Source: Novosphingobium naphthalenivorans NBRC 102051 (lineage in GTDB: Bacteria; Pseudomonadota; Alphaproteobacteria; Sphingomonadales; Sphingomonadaceae). From it: a DNA stretch of 64,000 nt. Under the pieces are notes generated by a model, which was not told where the DNA came from, made no database searches, and saw nothing but the letters and a program-made list of their open reading frames with translations. Of this stretch, positions 1 through 9,109 are shown one piece after another. The position numbers were made by a program, and so were the translations under genes. Within the stretch, counting starts at the first letter, position 1, and every line of letters starts with the position of its first letter. The stretch is from positions 62,001-126,000 of the forward strand of contig NZ_BCTX01000001.1 in assembly GCF_001590985.1 (NCBI RefSeq), written 5' to 3'.

Positions 1-403
1 AAGCCTCAGCCCGCCCTTGTGCCATGGTTCGCAGCGCATCGCCTGAAAGAGGCGCCGCGCCGGTCAAGGCCTCCCAGCCATCGACCAACGCCGTCAGCGC
101 CTTGTGCCTGCCGTTCCAGCTCCGTAGCGCTGCCAGCAGGGGCTCGCCCTCAGGCCATTCGTGCTGGTCCCGCCCCAGCGATTCCCGCCACCACGACAGT
201 CGCAGCTGCGCCAGCATCGGTTCACGGGAATGCCGCAGCAACCCGGCGAGCCGGGTATCGAGGGCAAACAGCGCCAATGTGGGAAGCCGCGCCGAAGCCG
301 GCGCATAGGCCAGGGCCAGACGCGAAACCGCTGGCAGGGACTGGATCAGAGCATCCTCATGCCCCGATGCCGTCAAGTTCGCAGAGGATGTTTGGTCAGA
401 CAC
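1..403 (-). CDS. Squalene/phytoene synthase-like protein (C-terminus beyond window edge)
   Basis: This partial gene runs off the left edge. The visible ~134 residues contain the pattern LALAYAPASARLPTLALFAL followed by a helix with LRLSWWRES, which matches the start of the squalene/phytoene synthase fold (COG1562) as found in short sphingomonad homologues. The first aspartate-rich motif expected of true prenyl-condensing enzymes is not evident in the visible part, so it may be a non-catalytic or divergent member. The start is a GTG at 401-403: an in-frame TAG lies four codons upstream and a purine-rich AGAGAG sits just before it. It lies downstream of pdhB in the same direction, separated by 163 bases in which I see nothing. 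Confidence 0.6.
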   Translation of the reverse strand, partial: MSDQTSSANLTASGHEDALIQSLPAVSRLALAYAPASARLPTLALFALDTRLAGLLRHSREPMLAQLRLSWWRESLGRDQHEWPEGEPLLAALRSWNGRHKALTALVDGWEALTGAAPLSGDALRTMAQGRAEA

Positions 404-566
404 AGCGTCTCTCTAGGCAGCCAACGCGGGTATGCAAGTGCTGCCTCGATCACGGTATCCCCATCGCAGGCCTTTGGGCGAGCGGCGATCCGTCCGAATT
501 CGTCTCGTTCTTAGCGGCCCCCAAAACGGTGCGGCGGCCGGAAGCAGTGCCCGGCCGCCGTCCGCA

Positions 567-1931
567 TCAGCGATAGCAGACCTTCTTCACCGCCTCGATC
601 ACGCGCGGCACATCGATAATGGCCGCCTTTTCGAGGTTGGCGGCATAAGGCAGCGGCACGTCCTCGTTGCAGACCCGCACGACCGGCGCATCGAGGTCGT
701 CGAAGCCTTCCTCCATGCAGATCGCAATGATTTCCGAGGCAATCGAGCAGACCGGGAAGCCTTCCTCGGCCACGACCATGCGATTGGTCTTGGCAAGGCT
801 TTCCAGCACCGCCTGCTTGTCGAGCGGACGCAGCGTGCGCAGATCGAGCACTTCGGCATCGATGCCTTCGGCTGCAAGCGCTTCGGCGGCTTCAAGCGCG
901 ATACCGACACCGATCGAGTAGGACACGATCGTCACGTCCTTGCCCTCGCGCATGATCCGCGCCTTGCCGATCGGCAGGACGTGGTCGTCAAGCTCGGGCA
1001 GTTCGAAGCTGCGGCCGTAGACCAGCTCGTTTTCAAGGAAAACGACGGGGTCCTCGCAACGGATTGCCGCCTTGAGCAGGCCCTTGGCGTCCGAAGCGTC
1101 GTAAGGCGCGATCACGATCAGGCCCGGCACATTGGCATACCAGGGGCCATAGTTCTGCGAGTGCTGCGCGCCCACGCGCGAAGCCGCGCCATTGGGGCCG
1201 CGGAACACAACCGGACAGCGCATCTGGCCGCCCGACATGTAGTTGGTCTTGGCAGCCGAGTTGATGATGTGGTCGATCGCCTGCATGGCGAAGTTGAACG
1301 TCATGAACTCGACGACCGGACGCAGGCCGCCCATGGCGGCGCCGGTGCCGATCCCGGCGAAACCGTATTCGGTGATCGGCGTGTCGATCACGCGCTTGTC
1401 GCCGAATTCGTCCAGCAGGCCCTGCGTGACCTTGTAGGCACCTTGATACTGGGCGACTTCCTCGCCCATCACGAAGACGCGCTCGTCGCGGCGCATTTCC
1501 TCGGCCATGGCATCGCGCAAGGCTTCGCGCACAGTCGAAGTCTTCATGTTCGTGCCGACGGGAATCTCGGGATCCTTGCGGGCCGGTGCCGGAGCGGGCG
1601 CTTCGGCCTTCGCAGCCGCTTGCGGCGCGGCCGGAGCAGCGTCTGCCTGCGGAGCGGGAGCGGCAGCGGCAACGCTTCCGGCATCCTCGCCTTCGCCGGC
1701 CAGAACGGCAATCACGGTGCCGACCTTCACGCCTTCGGTGCCTTCCGGTACCAGGATCTTGCCGACCGTGCCTTCATCGACGGCTTCGAATTCCATCGTC
1801 GCCTTGTCGGTTTCGATCTCGGCCAGAATGTCGCCGGAAGCGACTTCGTCGCCTTCCTTGACCAGCCATTTGGCAAGCTTGCCCTCTTCCATCGTCGGAG
1901 AGAGCGCCGGCATCTTGAGTTCAATCGCCAT
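567..1931 (-). CDS. pdhB: Pyruvate dehydrogenase E1 component, beta subunit, with N-terminal lipoyl domain
   Basis: This subunit of the pyruvate dehydrogenase complex pairs with PdhA to decarboxylate pyruvate with thiamine diphosphate and pass the acetyl group to E2. Residues 1-80 form a biotinyl/lipoyl domain with the lipoylated lysine in ETDKA (Lys43). An Ala/Pro-rich linker (about 82-125) leads into a transketolase-like pyrimidine-binding domain and C-terminal domain. A lipoyl domain on E1 beta is a known trait of alphaproteobacterial PDH. The length of 454 aa fits that architecture. Its ATG shares one base with the pdhA stop (TGATG), so the two are translationally coupled. E2 and E3 genes are not in the window. 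Confidence 0.97.
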   Translation of the reverse strand: MAIELKMPALSPTMEEGKLAKWLVKEGDEVASGDILAEIETDKATMEFEAVDEGTVGKILVPEGTEGVKVGTVIAVLAGEGEDAGSVAAAAPAPQADAAPAAPQAAAKAEAPAPAPARKDPEIPVGTNMKTSTVREALRDAMAEEMRRDERVFVMGEEVAQYQGAYKVTQGLLDEFGDKRVIDTPITEYGFAGIGTGAAMGGLRPVVEFMTFNFAMQAIDHIINSAAKTNYMSGGQMRCPVVFRGPNGAASRVGAQHSQNYGPWYANVPGLIVIAPYDASDAKGLLKAAIRCEDPVVFLENELVYGRSFELPELDDHVLPIGKARIMREGKDVTIVSYSIGVGIALEAAEALAAEGIDAEVLDLRTLRPLDKQAVLESLAKTNRMVVAEEGFPVCSIASEIIAICMEEGFDDLDAPVVRVCNEDVPLPYAANLEKAAIIDVPRVIEAVKKVCYR

Positions 1932-3028
1932 CAGTAGCTCTCCACCAGGACGTCAGTGTAAAGTTCGGACAGTTCGGGTTCCGGCGAGCTTTCCGCGAAA
2001 TCGGCAGCTTCCGTCACCGCCGCGCGCACGCGCTTGTCGATGTCTTTCAGGCTTGCCTCGGTCACGCCCAGTTCGAGCAGTTCCGCCTTGGCGTGCTCGA
2101 TCGGATCGCGCTTTTCGCGCACGTCCTGCACTTCCTCGCGGCTGCGGTACTTGGCGGGGTCCGACATCGAGTGGCCGCGATAGCGGTAAGTGCTCAGTTC
2201 CAGCAGCACCGGGCCATTGCCACTGCGCACGTGTTCGAGCGCGATCTGGGCAGCCTTGTGCACTTCCAGAACGTCCATGCCGTCAACCTGCATACCGGGG
2301 ATGCGGAAGGCCGTGCCGCGGCGGTAGAAATGCGTTTCGGCCGAGCCGCGCTTGACCGCGGTGCCCATGGCGTACTGGTTGTTCTCCACCACGAAGACGA
2401 TCGGCAGCTTCCACAGCGAAGCCATGTTGAAGGCTTCGTAGACTTGCCCCTGGTTGGACGCACCGTCACCGAAGTAGGCCAGCGTCACGCCACCATCCTC
2501 GTTGTACTTGTGCGCGAAGGCCAGACCGGCGCCCAGCGGCACCTGCGCGCCAACGATACCGTGGCCGCCGTAGAATTTGTGATCGACGCTGAACATGTGC
2601 ATCGAACCGCCCTTGCCTTTCGAGATACCCGAATGGCGGCCGGTCAGTTCGGCCATGATCACCTTCGGATCGATGCCGTAGGCGAGCATGTGGCCGTGAT
2701 CGCGATAACCGGTGATGACCGAGTCCACGCCGTTCTTGAGCGCGGACTGCAACCCGACAGCAACGGCTTCCTGGCCGATATAGAGATGGCAGAAACCGCC
2801 GATCAGACCGAGACCGTAAAGCTGGCCCGCCTTCTCCTCGAAGCGCCGGATCAGCAGCATCTGCTCATAGAAGTGCAGCAATTCTTCTTTACTCGCCTTG
2901 TAGCGGCGATCGGCTGCATGGGCTTGCTGGAGGCTGTGGAGAGCGAAATCTTCGCCTTCCTCGGCTGCTACGGCAGGTTCATTGCCGCTTTCGGCGGAAT
3001 TCTTGGCTTTGGGCAAAGCGAGCTCCAA
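1931..3028 (-). CDS. pdhA: Pyruvate dehydrogenase E1 component, alpha subunit
   Basis: This is the thiamine diphosphate-binding alpha subunit of pyruvate dehydrogenase E1 (365 aa, usual family length). The TPP motif begins GDGASNQG (about 187-194) and ends VVENN (about 213-217). The conserved loop [11 protein letters not shown] (about 281-291) corresponds to the regulatory phosphorylation loop of mitochondrial homologues. The first ~45 residues are a charged, low-complexity extension typical of alphaproteobacterial proteins. It is the first gene of a pdhA-pdhB pair with a one-base stop/start overlap. ftsB lies 111 bases upstream in the same direction, the arrangement usual in this class. Confidence 0.97.
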   Translation of the reverse strand: MELALPKAKNSAESGNEPAVAAEEGEDFALHSLQQAHAADRRYKASKEELLHFYEQMLLIRRFEEKAGQLYGLGLIGGFCHLYIGQEAVAVGLQSALKNGVDSVITGYRDHGHMLAYGIDPKVIMAELTGRHSGISKGKGGSMHMFSVDHKFYGGHGIVGAQVPLGAGLAFAHKYNEDGGVTLAYFGDGASNQGQVYEAFNMASLWKLPIVFVVENNQYAMGTAVKRGSAETHFYRRGTAFRIPGMQVDGMDVLEVHKAAQIALEHVRSGNGPVLLELSTYRYRGHSMSDPAKYRSREEVQDVREKRDPIEHAKAELLELGVTEASLKDIDKRVRAAVTEAADFAESSPEPELSELYTDVLVESY

Positions 3029-3139
3029 TCATTGGTGCGATCGATTCACCCGCGATATAGGCAAGACCGCAGGAAAGCGGAAGCAGCGTGACAGGAAATT
3101 GCTCACAATGCGGAAAAGATTATAGCGCCGCGCAAGGTG

Positions 3140-3421
3140 TCAGTGCAGCAGCATCACCATCTCGTCCGAACGGGCGACGTTGAGATTGCTGCGGAGCAGC
3201 TCCCCCGCCAGATCGGGATCGGCATTCTTCGGGTCGAGCAGTTTTACACGGTTTTTCCAGTGTTCGCGCTCGATCTTCATCTCGGCAAGCTTGGCCCGCT
3301 GCTGTTCCAGAAGATGCTGATTTTCGCCCCATGCGATCAGGCCGCTCGGCCCGGCCACGCCGTAGAGACCCATCAGGAGCAACATGGCCAGCGCCATCCC
3401 CTGAACGAGTTTCTCTTTCAC
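3140..3421 (-). CDS. ftsB: FtsB/DivIC-like septum formation initiator protein
   Basis: This is a small bitopic cell-division protein of the FtsB/DivIC family: short cytoplasmic N-terminus, one membrane helix (about residues 8-28), then a periplasmic coiled coil (about 36-60, rich in Q, K, E and L) and a short tail. I chose the GTG at 3419-3421 (93 aa) because GGAG lies about ten bases upstream and the resulting protein has the normal short cytoplasmic segment. In-frame ATGs further upstream would add up to 22 residues lacking family character. In alphaproteobacteria this gene commonly sits next to pdhA, as here. FtsB would work with FtsL/FtsQ to activate septal peptidoglycan synthesis. Confidence 0.85.
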   Translation of the reverse strand: MKEKLVQGMALAMLLLMGLYGVAGPSGLIAWGENQHLLEQQRAKLAEMKIEREHWKNRVKLLDPKNADPDLAGELLRSNLNVARSDEMVMLLH

Positions 3422-3460
3422 GTTACCGGCTCCTGCCCTCATGGTCCCCATGGGAATGAT

Positions 3461-3478
3461 AGAATCACAAGTGATTCT
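3461..3478. promoter_or_regulatory. Palindrome with two GANTC sites upstream of ftsB
   Basis: AGAATCACAAGTGATTCT is a perfect inverted repeat with 8-base arms and a two-base spacer, 40-57 bases upstream of the ftsB start. Each arm contains a GANTC sequence (GAATC and GATTC), the target of the alphaproteobacterial CcrM methyltransferase. Paired GANTC sites in the promoter of a division gene suggest methylation- or GcrA-dependent timing. The regulatory role is inferred. Confidence 0.45.
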
Positions 3479-3585
3479 GCGTTGCAAGCCTTATTCCTTA
3501 GCGGTTTGCACCACTTTGGCCCATGAAAGCCCCCTTCAGCCTGCCGCATCCGCGAGCCGATATGTGTTGATAACTCTGGCCAGGC

Positions 3586-5070
3586 TTACAGTTTGCCCGG
3601 CGGAGCGTTCCCGATCGCCTTGTTGAGCGCGACGAAGCGGATTCTCAGCTGCCCCTCCAGATCGGCACGATCGCGCTGGGCCTGCAGAGCCGCCCGCTTC
3701 GCGTCGATGACAGGCAGATAATTCACGGCCCCCGCTCTGTAACGCGCCTGCACAAGGTCGAGCGCACGGACCGTGTTGCGTTCGCGCGCAGCCAGAGTGC
3801 GATCCTGCAGCCGGTCCGCCGTATAGCCGCTCAGCGCGTCGTCGATCTCCTGCCAGGCCTTGAGCACGGTTTTCTGGTATCCGACAGCCGCCTCGCGCGC
3901 TTCGAGCTTGCGCAGCTTCACCACCGCGCGGCGGCGTCCTCCGTCGAACAGCGGCAGGTCCAGACTGGGCCCGATCGACCACGTCCGGCTGGCCCAGTCG
4001 AACAGGTTCTGGCTGCGATAGGATTCCAGATTGAAGCTGCCGCCAAGGCGGATGCTGGGATAGAGATCGGCCGTAGCCACGCCGATCCCCGCTGTGGCCG
4101 CGTGAAGCTGGGCCACTGCGGCACGGACATCAGGGCGGCCCAGCGCGACTTGCGAGGGCATACCAAGCGACAGATCCGGGAGCCCGGAGGCAGCCGGTTC
4201 GTTTCCGGCCCGCAGGTCCTCGTTCAATTCCCCCGGGTGCTTGCCCAGCAGCAGGGCGATGCGGTTGATCTGCACGGCTTCGCCTGCCTTCAACGCCGGC
4301 AACGAACTGCGCAGGGCGTTGAGCTGGGCGCTCTCCTGCTCAAGCCCCCGGTGATCGTCCAGACCGCCTTTCACACGGGCCGAGACGATCGCAACCCGCT
4401 CTTGCAGCAAAGCGATATCGTCCTGCGCGATGGCGATCTGGCGCTGGGTGGTGCGCAAGGTGAAATAGGCCTGGGCCACCTCACTGACCACACTGAGCCG
4501 CGCCAGATCGAGCAGCGCCTCCTGCTGCGAAGCCTTGGCCCCGGCCTGCTCCACCTGACGCCGGACCTTGCCCCACAAGTCCAGTTCCCAGGCCGCGTCG
4601 AAACCGCCCTGATAGAGCGTGAAAGGCTCCGCCAGATATTTGGCAAGCGCGTCGCGGTCCGTCCCGATCACATCGAACAGGCGGGTCGACGTGCCGTATT
4701 CGCTCTGCCGGTTGCGCACCACGTCGGCCCCGACATTGACTTGCGGCTGCCCGGCCGCCCCTGCCCCTTGCAACTGCACCCGCGCCTGCGCGTAATGCAG
4801 CGCTGCGGTTTCGATATCGGGGCTGGCCGCCAGTGCTTCGCCTTCAAGCCTGTCCAGCACCGGATCGCCGAAGAGTGTCCACCAATCGGAGGGGATCGCC
4901 TGCCCCTGCCCGACCGGCGCGACAAGCGAAGGATCGCCACTGCGCCAGCTCGACCAGTCGCTGGGTGCCGCCGACTGCGGAGCCTTGAAATTCGGCCCTA
5001 CGGTGCACCCGGAAAGCGTGGCAGCGGCAGCCCCCAGGGCCAGCAGCGGAAGGATACGGGCGGGTCTCAT
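3586..5070 (-). CDS. Outer membrane efflux lipoprotein, TolC/NodT family
   Basis: This is the outer membrane channel of a tripartite export system. The start at 5068-5070 gives a signal peptide with lipobox TLSGC, so Cys22 should be lipidated. Directly after it, TVGPNF is the hallmark of NodT/OprM-type factors. Two tandem outer-membrane-efflux-protein repeats follow, in about 494 aa total, the usual size. An ATG 54 bases further upstream in frame would put non-signal sequence ahead of the lipoprotein signal and is less likely. It is the last gene of the adaptor-ATPase-permease-permease operon, 19 bases after the upstream permease, so it most likely gives that pump a dedicated exit duct. E. 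coli ybhGFSR has no such gene and borrows TolC. Confidence 0.9.
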   Translation of the reverse strand: MRPARILPLLALGAAAATLSGCTVGPNFKAPQSAAPSDWSSWRSGDPSLVAPVGQGQAIPSDWWTLFGDPVLDRLEGEALAASPDIETAALHYAQARVQLQGAGAAGQPQVNVGADVVRNRQSEYGTSTRLFDVIGTDRDALAKYLAEPFTLYQGGFDAAWELDLWGKVRRQVEQAGAKASQQEALLDLARLSVVSEVAQAYFTLRTTQRQIAIAQDDIALLQERVAIVSARVKGGLDDHRGLEQESAQLNALRSSLPALKAGEAVQINRIALLLGKHPGELNEDLRAGNEPAASGLPDLSLGMPSQVALGRPDVRAAVAQLHAATAGIGVATADLYPSIRLGGSFNLESYRSQNLFDWASRTWSIGPSLDLPLFDGGRRRAVVKLRKLEAREAAVGYQKTVLKAWQEIDDALSGYTADRLQDRTLAARERNTVRALDLVQARYRAGAVNYLPVIDAKRAALQAQRDRADLEGQLRIRFVALNKAIGNAPPGKL

Positions 5071-5089
5071 ATCGAAGTATCCATTTTCA

Positions 5090-6202
5090 TCAGGCCAGAC
5101 GGTTGCGGAACAGCCATGCGGCAAGCGGCATCGTGATGCAGGCGATCACGAGCATCGGCACGAAATCGAACGCAATGCCGGACAGGCCCGCACCTTCGAG
5201 ATAGACCCGCCGAACCAGGTCGACGCCGAAACGCAACGGGTTCGCGTAAGTCAGGATCTGAAGCACCTCGGGCATGTTCCGGATCGGTGTGACCAGGCCG
5301 GAAAGCAGCGTGAGCGGCATGATCAGCAGAAAGGTGTAGAGCATCGCCTGCTGCATGTTCAGCGCCAGCGCGGAAATCGACATGCCGACACCAACCGAAG
5401 CGCTCGTAAAGCCGAGAAGGCCCAGATAGAGCAGCCACAGCGAGCCGTTCATGGGAATGCCGAACCAGAACCGCGCGACCAGCAGCACCAGCGTCGACTG
5501 CACCACCCCGACCAGGACCGCGGGGATCGCCTTGCCGACCAGAATCTGCAGCGGCGTCAGGGGCGTTACCAGCAACTGGTCGAACGTCCCCTGCTCGCGT
5601 TCGCGCGCCACCGAAAGCGCGGCCAGCAGCAGCGTCTGCAGCATGGACAGCGTCGCGATCATCGCGGGCAGGATCTGCCAGCGGGAATCGAGGTTGGGAT
5701 TGAACCAGGCCCGCCGCACGACCGTGACGGCCGGCTGACCTGCCCGGTCCCGATTATAGGCCGTGACCACCGAATTGACGTAACCTGCCGCAGCTCCGGC
5801 CGTGGTCGAATTGCGGCCGTCGAGGATAACCTGCACCGGGGCTTGCCCGCCTTCGGCCAGCCGTGTCGCAAAATCGGCAGGGACGCTGACCGCCATCAGC
5901 ACACGCCCGCTGTTGATCACACCGGCGATCTGCGCGGCATTGGTCAGCGTCGCCTGCCGTTCGAAGATGCCGGTCCCGTCAAGGCGGGAGAGAAATTCGG
6001 TCGAGGCGGCGCTGTGGCTCTGATCAAGCACCGCGTAGGGAACATGCTTGAGATCGAACGTCGCGGCATAGCCGAACAGCATCGACTGGATCAGCGCCGG
6101 GCCGATCAGGATCACCCGGTTCGCGGGATCCTTGAGCAGCGCAAGGATCTCCTTGCGGCAAAGCGCGAAAATCTGGGCAATGCTGGCGATCAGACGGTCC
6201 AT
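5090..6202 (-). CDS. ABC-2 type transporter permease (YbhR-like)
   Basis: This inner membrane permease (370 aa) has the YhhJ/YbhR/YbhS layout: one N-terminal membrane helix (about 25-45), a large periplasmic domain (about 50-175), then five C-terminal helices starting near residue 180. The motif REREQGTFDQLLVTPL in the first cytoplasmic turn after the second helix is characteristic of ABC2_membrane_3 proteins. It is four bases downstream of a paralogous permease, and the two probably form a heterodimer. The substrate cannot be read from the sequence. Related systems export drugs or toxic organics such as chloramphenicol and cefoperazone in the CecR/Ybh system. Confidence 0.9.
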   Translation of the reverse strand: MDRLIASIAQIFALCRKEILALLKDPANRVILIGPALIQSMLFGYAATFDLKHVPYAVLDQSHSAASTEFLSRLDGTGIFERQATLTNAAQIAGVINSGRVLMAVSVPADFATRLAEGGQAPVQVILDGRNSTTAGAAAGYVNSVVTAYNRDRAGQPAVTVVRRAWFNPNLDSRWQILPAMIATLSMLQTLLLAALSVAREREQGTFDQLLVTPLTPLQILVGKAIPAVLVGVVQSTLVLLVARFWFGIPMNGSLWLLYLGLLGFTSASVGVGMSISALALNMQQAMLYTFLLIMPLTLLSGLVTPIRNMPEVLQILTYANPLRFGVDLVRRVYLEGAGLSGIAFDFVPMLVIACITMPLAAWLFRNRLA

Positions 6203-6206
6203 CGGC

Positions 6207-7337
6207 CTAGTCCAGCCTCTTGCGCACCGTGCGCCATGTCAGCGCCAGCAGCACCACCGCATAGCCGAGCAGGATCGCGCACCCGCGCAGCACCATGCCC
6301 CAGTCGGTTCCCGCCAGGAACAACGTCTTGATCACGCCCATGAAGTGCGTGGCGGGCACGATCTGGCTCGCGATTTTCACGGCCAGCGGCACATTGCGCA
6401 GGTCGAACACGAACCCGGACAGCATCAGGGCAGGCATGAAGCTGGCGAGCAGCGCCATCTGGCTCGCGGCGAACTGATTGCGCGTCGTCCCGGAGATGAA
6501 CAGCCCCATCAGCAGCGAGACCAGCAGGTATGCCATCGAGGTGAGCAGGATCGCCAGCAGCGAACCGCGTATCGGCACCTCGAACAGCAGACGCGCCGCC
6601 ACGACGCACATGACCAGGTCGATCAGCCCGATGGCCAGATAAGGCACGATCTTGGCGAGCACCAGTTCGAGCGGCCGCACCGGCGTGACGAACAGGGCTT
6701 CGAGCGTGCCGCGTTCCCACTCGCGCGCGATCAGCAGCGAAGTGAGAAACGCGCCGACCAGAGTCATGATCAGGACCACGAGACCGGGCACGAGATACCA
6801 GGTACTGATCCCTGCCTCGTTGAACCAGATCCGCTGCACCAGCGAGACGCCGCCCACCCCCGTGGCGCCGCCGGTGCCCCGGTCGATGCGCCGCAGCGTG
6901 ACCGTTCCCAGGGCGCCGTTTATATAGGCCTCAAGGCTCGTCGCCGTGGTTGAATCGATGCCATTCAGGATGAGCTGGACTTGCGCCTTGCCTCTGGCCT
7001 GCTGCTCCGCGAAATCGATCGGCACGCGCACGATCGCATCGACTTTGCCGGCCCTCAGCAAGGCATCCGCCTGCGCCATGCTGCCGACCCGGACGGGCAC
7101 CAGGTAGCGCGACCCGCCGATCCCGGAAACGGCTTCCCGGGCAGCGGCCGAATTGTTGTCCATCACCAGCGCCACAGGGGCGTTCTTGACGTCGAACGAA
7201 AGGCCGTACCCGAACAGCAGGATCAGCGCGACCGGCAGCAGCAGACCAACCAGAAGGTTGCTGCGATCCCGCAGCATCTGGCGGGTCTCCTTGCGCACGA
7301 GGGCGACAAGCCGGATCCTGAAAGCCGAATCCCTCAT
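6207..7337 (-). CDS. ABC-2 type transporter permease (YbhS-like)
   Basis: This is the second permease of the exporter (376 aa), with the same topology as its neighbour: an N-terminal helix after RKETRQMLRDRSN, a periplasmic domain, and a C-terminal five-helix bundle beginning near TWYLVPGLVVLIM. It carries the matching REWERGTLEALFVTPVRP motif. The start is the ATG at 7335-7337, which overlaps the stop of the ATPase gene by four bases (ATGA). An open frame extends much further upstream but only as an antisense-type reading inside the ATPase gene. Coupling implies fixed stoichiometry with the ATPase. Confidence 0.9.
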   Translation of the reverse strand: MRDSAFRIRLVALVRKETRQMLRDRSNLLVGLLLPVALILLFGYGLSFDVKNAPVALVMDNNSAAAREAVSGIGGSRYLVPVRVGSMAQADALLRAGKVDAIVRVPIDFAEQQARGKAQVQLILNGIDSTTATSLEAYINGALGTVTLRRIDRGTGGATGVGGVSLVQRIWFNEAGISTWYLVPGLVVLIMTLVGAFLTSLLIAREWERGTLEALFVTPVRPLELVLAKIVPYLAIGLIDLVMCVVAARLLFEVPIRGSLLAILLTSMAYLLVSLLMGLFISGTTRNQFAASQMALLASFMPALMLSGFVFDLRNVPLAVKIASQIVPATHFMGVIKTLFLAGTDWGMVLRGCAILLGYAVVLLALTWRTVRKRLD

Positions 7338-9109
7338 GCCGCCTCCAGCCCTCCGGCCTCGGCGGCGCGCGCCTGTTCGACGATGGCGATGAAAGCCTCG
7401 TTCATGTAGCCATCGGTGATGCCCGAGCGCTCGCGCACTTCGCGCGGCGTGCCCAGCGCCAGCAGACGGCCGGCATCCTGGATCGCGATGCGATCGCAAT
7501 ACTCGGCCTCTTCCATGAAGTGCGTCGTCACCACCACTGTCACGCCGGACTGCGACAGGGCCGTGATCGTGCGCCAGAACGAACGGCGGGCCAGCGGGTC
7601 GATCCCGCTGGTCGGTTCGTCGAGGAACAGGATCTCCGGCTCGTGCAGCAATCCTGCCGCCATTGCGAGGCGCTGCTTGTAACCCAGCGGCAGGTTGCCG
7701 CTTTGCGCATCCGGATCGAGATCGAACTGGCGAATGATCTCGCTCACCCGCTGGTATCGCGCCTTGCCACGCAGGCCATAGGCACCGCCGAAGAAATCGA
7801 GGTTCTCGTAAACCGACAGGTTCGAATAGAGCGAGAATTTCTGCGCAACATAACCGATGCGCGCACGCGCTGCCGCGCGGGCCTTGCGCAAGTTCACGCC
7901 CGCAACCTGAAGCTCGCCACTGGTGGCGGGAAGAAGTCCGCAAAGCATACGGAACGTCGTCGTCTTGCCTGCACCGTTCGGGCCGAGGAGACCGAATATC
8001 TCTCCACGCTTCACATCGAAGCTGGTGTTCGCAACCGCCGTGAAATCGCCGAACCGCCGCACCAGATCGCGCACCACGATCACTGGCCCGTCGCCATGGC
8101 CGTTCTGGGAAGCGACCGGCGCTTCCGATGCCAGCGGCGGAGGCGCCGAAACGTCGCCTCCCGAACCATCGTGCTGGTGAAGCAGCAGCATGAAGGCGTC
8201 TTCCAGCTCTTCCTTGCGCGGCTGGCAATCGCAATCGTGGAGCAGCGCCTTCAGCGCCGCCTGATCGCAGCCCGGCTGGCATATGAAGCGAACCTGCCCG
8301 GCACTGGGCACGGCATCGACAACCAGATCGGGCGCATCGATCATGCGTGCCTGCAGATCGCGGGCCGGCACACCGTCCGCAGGCGAGACCACATGAGTCA
8401 GCCCTTCGGCCCTTCGCCGGAGGTCATCCGGGCTGCCCTCGGCCAGCAGCGTCCCTTGATTGAGCACGAACACATGGTCGCAGCGGCCAGCCTCGTCCAT
8501 GTAGGCCGTACTGCCGATCACGCTCAGCCCGTCGGACGCGATGAGCTGCTCGATGATCTGCCACAAATCCCGCCGGGACAGCGGATCGACACCGACGCTC
8601 GGTTCGTCCAGCAGGAGCAGGTCCGGCACGCGCACCAGCGTGCAGGCCAGCCCGAGCTTCTGCTTCATGCCGCCCGAAAGCTTGCCTGCGGGCCGCCCTG
8701 TGAACCGCGCAAGGTCGGTCATATCCAGCAGGCGTGAAAAGCGCTCCGCGCGCACATCGGCGGGGACGCCGTGAAGGTCGGCATAGAGGTCGAGGTTCTC
8801 CTGCACCGACAGGTCTTCATAGAGCCCGAAACGCTGCGGCATGTAGCTGATCCGGTTTTGCACGGTCTGTGCATCCTTGGCGAGGTCTATGCCGAGAACC
8901 TCAAGCCGCCCGCTGTCAGGCCGCAGCAACCCGGCCATCATCCGCATCAGTGTCGTCTTGCCTGCCCCGTCGGGCCCCACGAGCGCCACCAGCGTGCCGG
9001 GCTGGATCGACAGCGAGATACCGTCGATTGCCCGGAAGGGCTTGCCATCGGGGCCGGTGAACGTTTTGCTCAACCCCTCGATGACAACGCTGGGCGGCGT
9101 ATCGTTCAC
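7334..9109 (-). CDS. ABC transporter ATPase with two fused nucleotide-binding domains (YbhF-like)
   Basis: This fused double ATPase (591 aa) energises the exporter. The first domain has Walker A GPDGAGKTT (about 45-53), signature LSGGM (144-148) and Walker B LLLLDEP (164-170). The second has Walker A GPNGAGKTT (about 376-384), a degenerate signature LPLGYKQ in place of LSGGQ, and Walker B ILFLDEPTSG. One canonical and one degenerate composite site is common in heterodimeric ABC exporters. The start is a GTG at 9107-9109 that overlaps the adaptor stop (GTGA). A Cys-containing stretch between the domains (about 278-300, including HDCDCQ) is unusual and unexplained. Confidence 0.92.
   Translation of the reverse strand: MNDTPPSVVIEGLSKTFTGPDGKPFRAIDGISLSIQPGTLVALVGPDGAGKTTLMRMMAGLLRPDSGRLEVLGIDLAKDAQTVQNRISYMPQRFGLYEDLSVQENLDLYADLHGVPADVRAERFSRLLDMTDLARFTGRPAGKLSGGMKQKLGLACTLVRVPDLLLLDEPSVGVDPLSRRDLWQIIEQLIASDGLSVIGSTAYMDEAGRCDHVFVLNQGTLLAEGSPDDLRRRAEGLTHVVSPADGVPARDLQARMIDAPDLVVDAVPSAGQVRFICQPGCDQAALKALLHDCDCQPRKEELEDAFMLLLHQHDGSGGDVSAPPPLASEAPVASQNGHGDGPVIVVRDLVRRFGDFTAVANTSFDVKRGEIFGLLGPNGAGKTTTFRMLCGLLPATSGELQVAGVNLRKARAAARARIGYVAQKFSLYSNLSVYENLDFFGGAYGLRGKARYQRVSEIIRQFDLDPDAQSGNLPLGYKQRLAMAAGLLHEPEILFLDEPTSGIDPLARRSFWRTITALSQSGVTVVVTTHFMEEAEYCDRIAIQDAGRLLALGTPREVRERSGITDGYMNEAFIAIVEQARAAEAGGLEAA

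Noticed and set aside
432..1937. Long plus-strand open frame opposite pdhB
   Set aside because: It is the antisense reading of pdhB; the minus-strand protein has full PDH motifs while this one has none, and long shadow frames are expected in GC-rich DNA.
7338..8282. N-terminal extension of the second ABC permease
   Set aside because: This part of the frame lies wholly inside the ATPase gene in another frame; the permease begins at the ATGA overlap at 7337.
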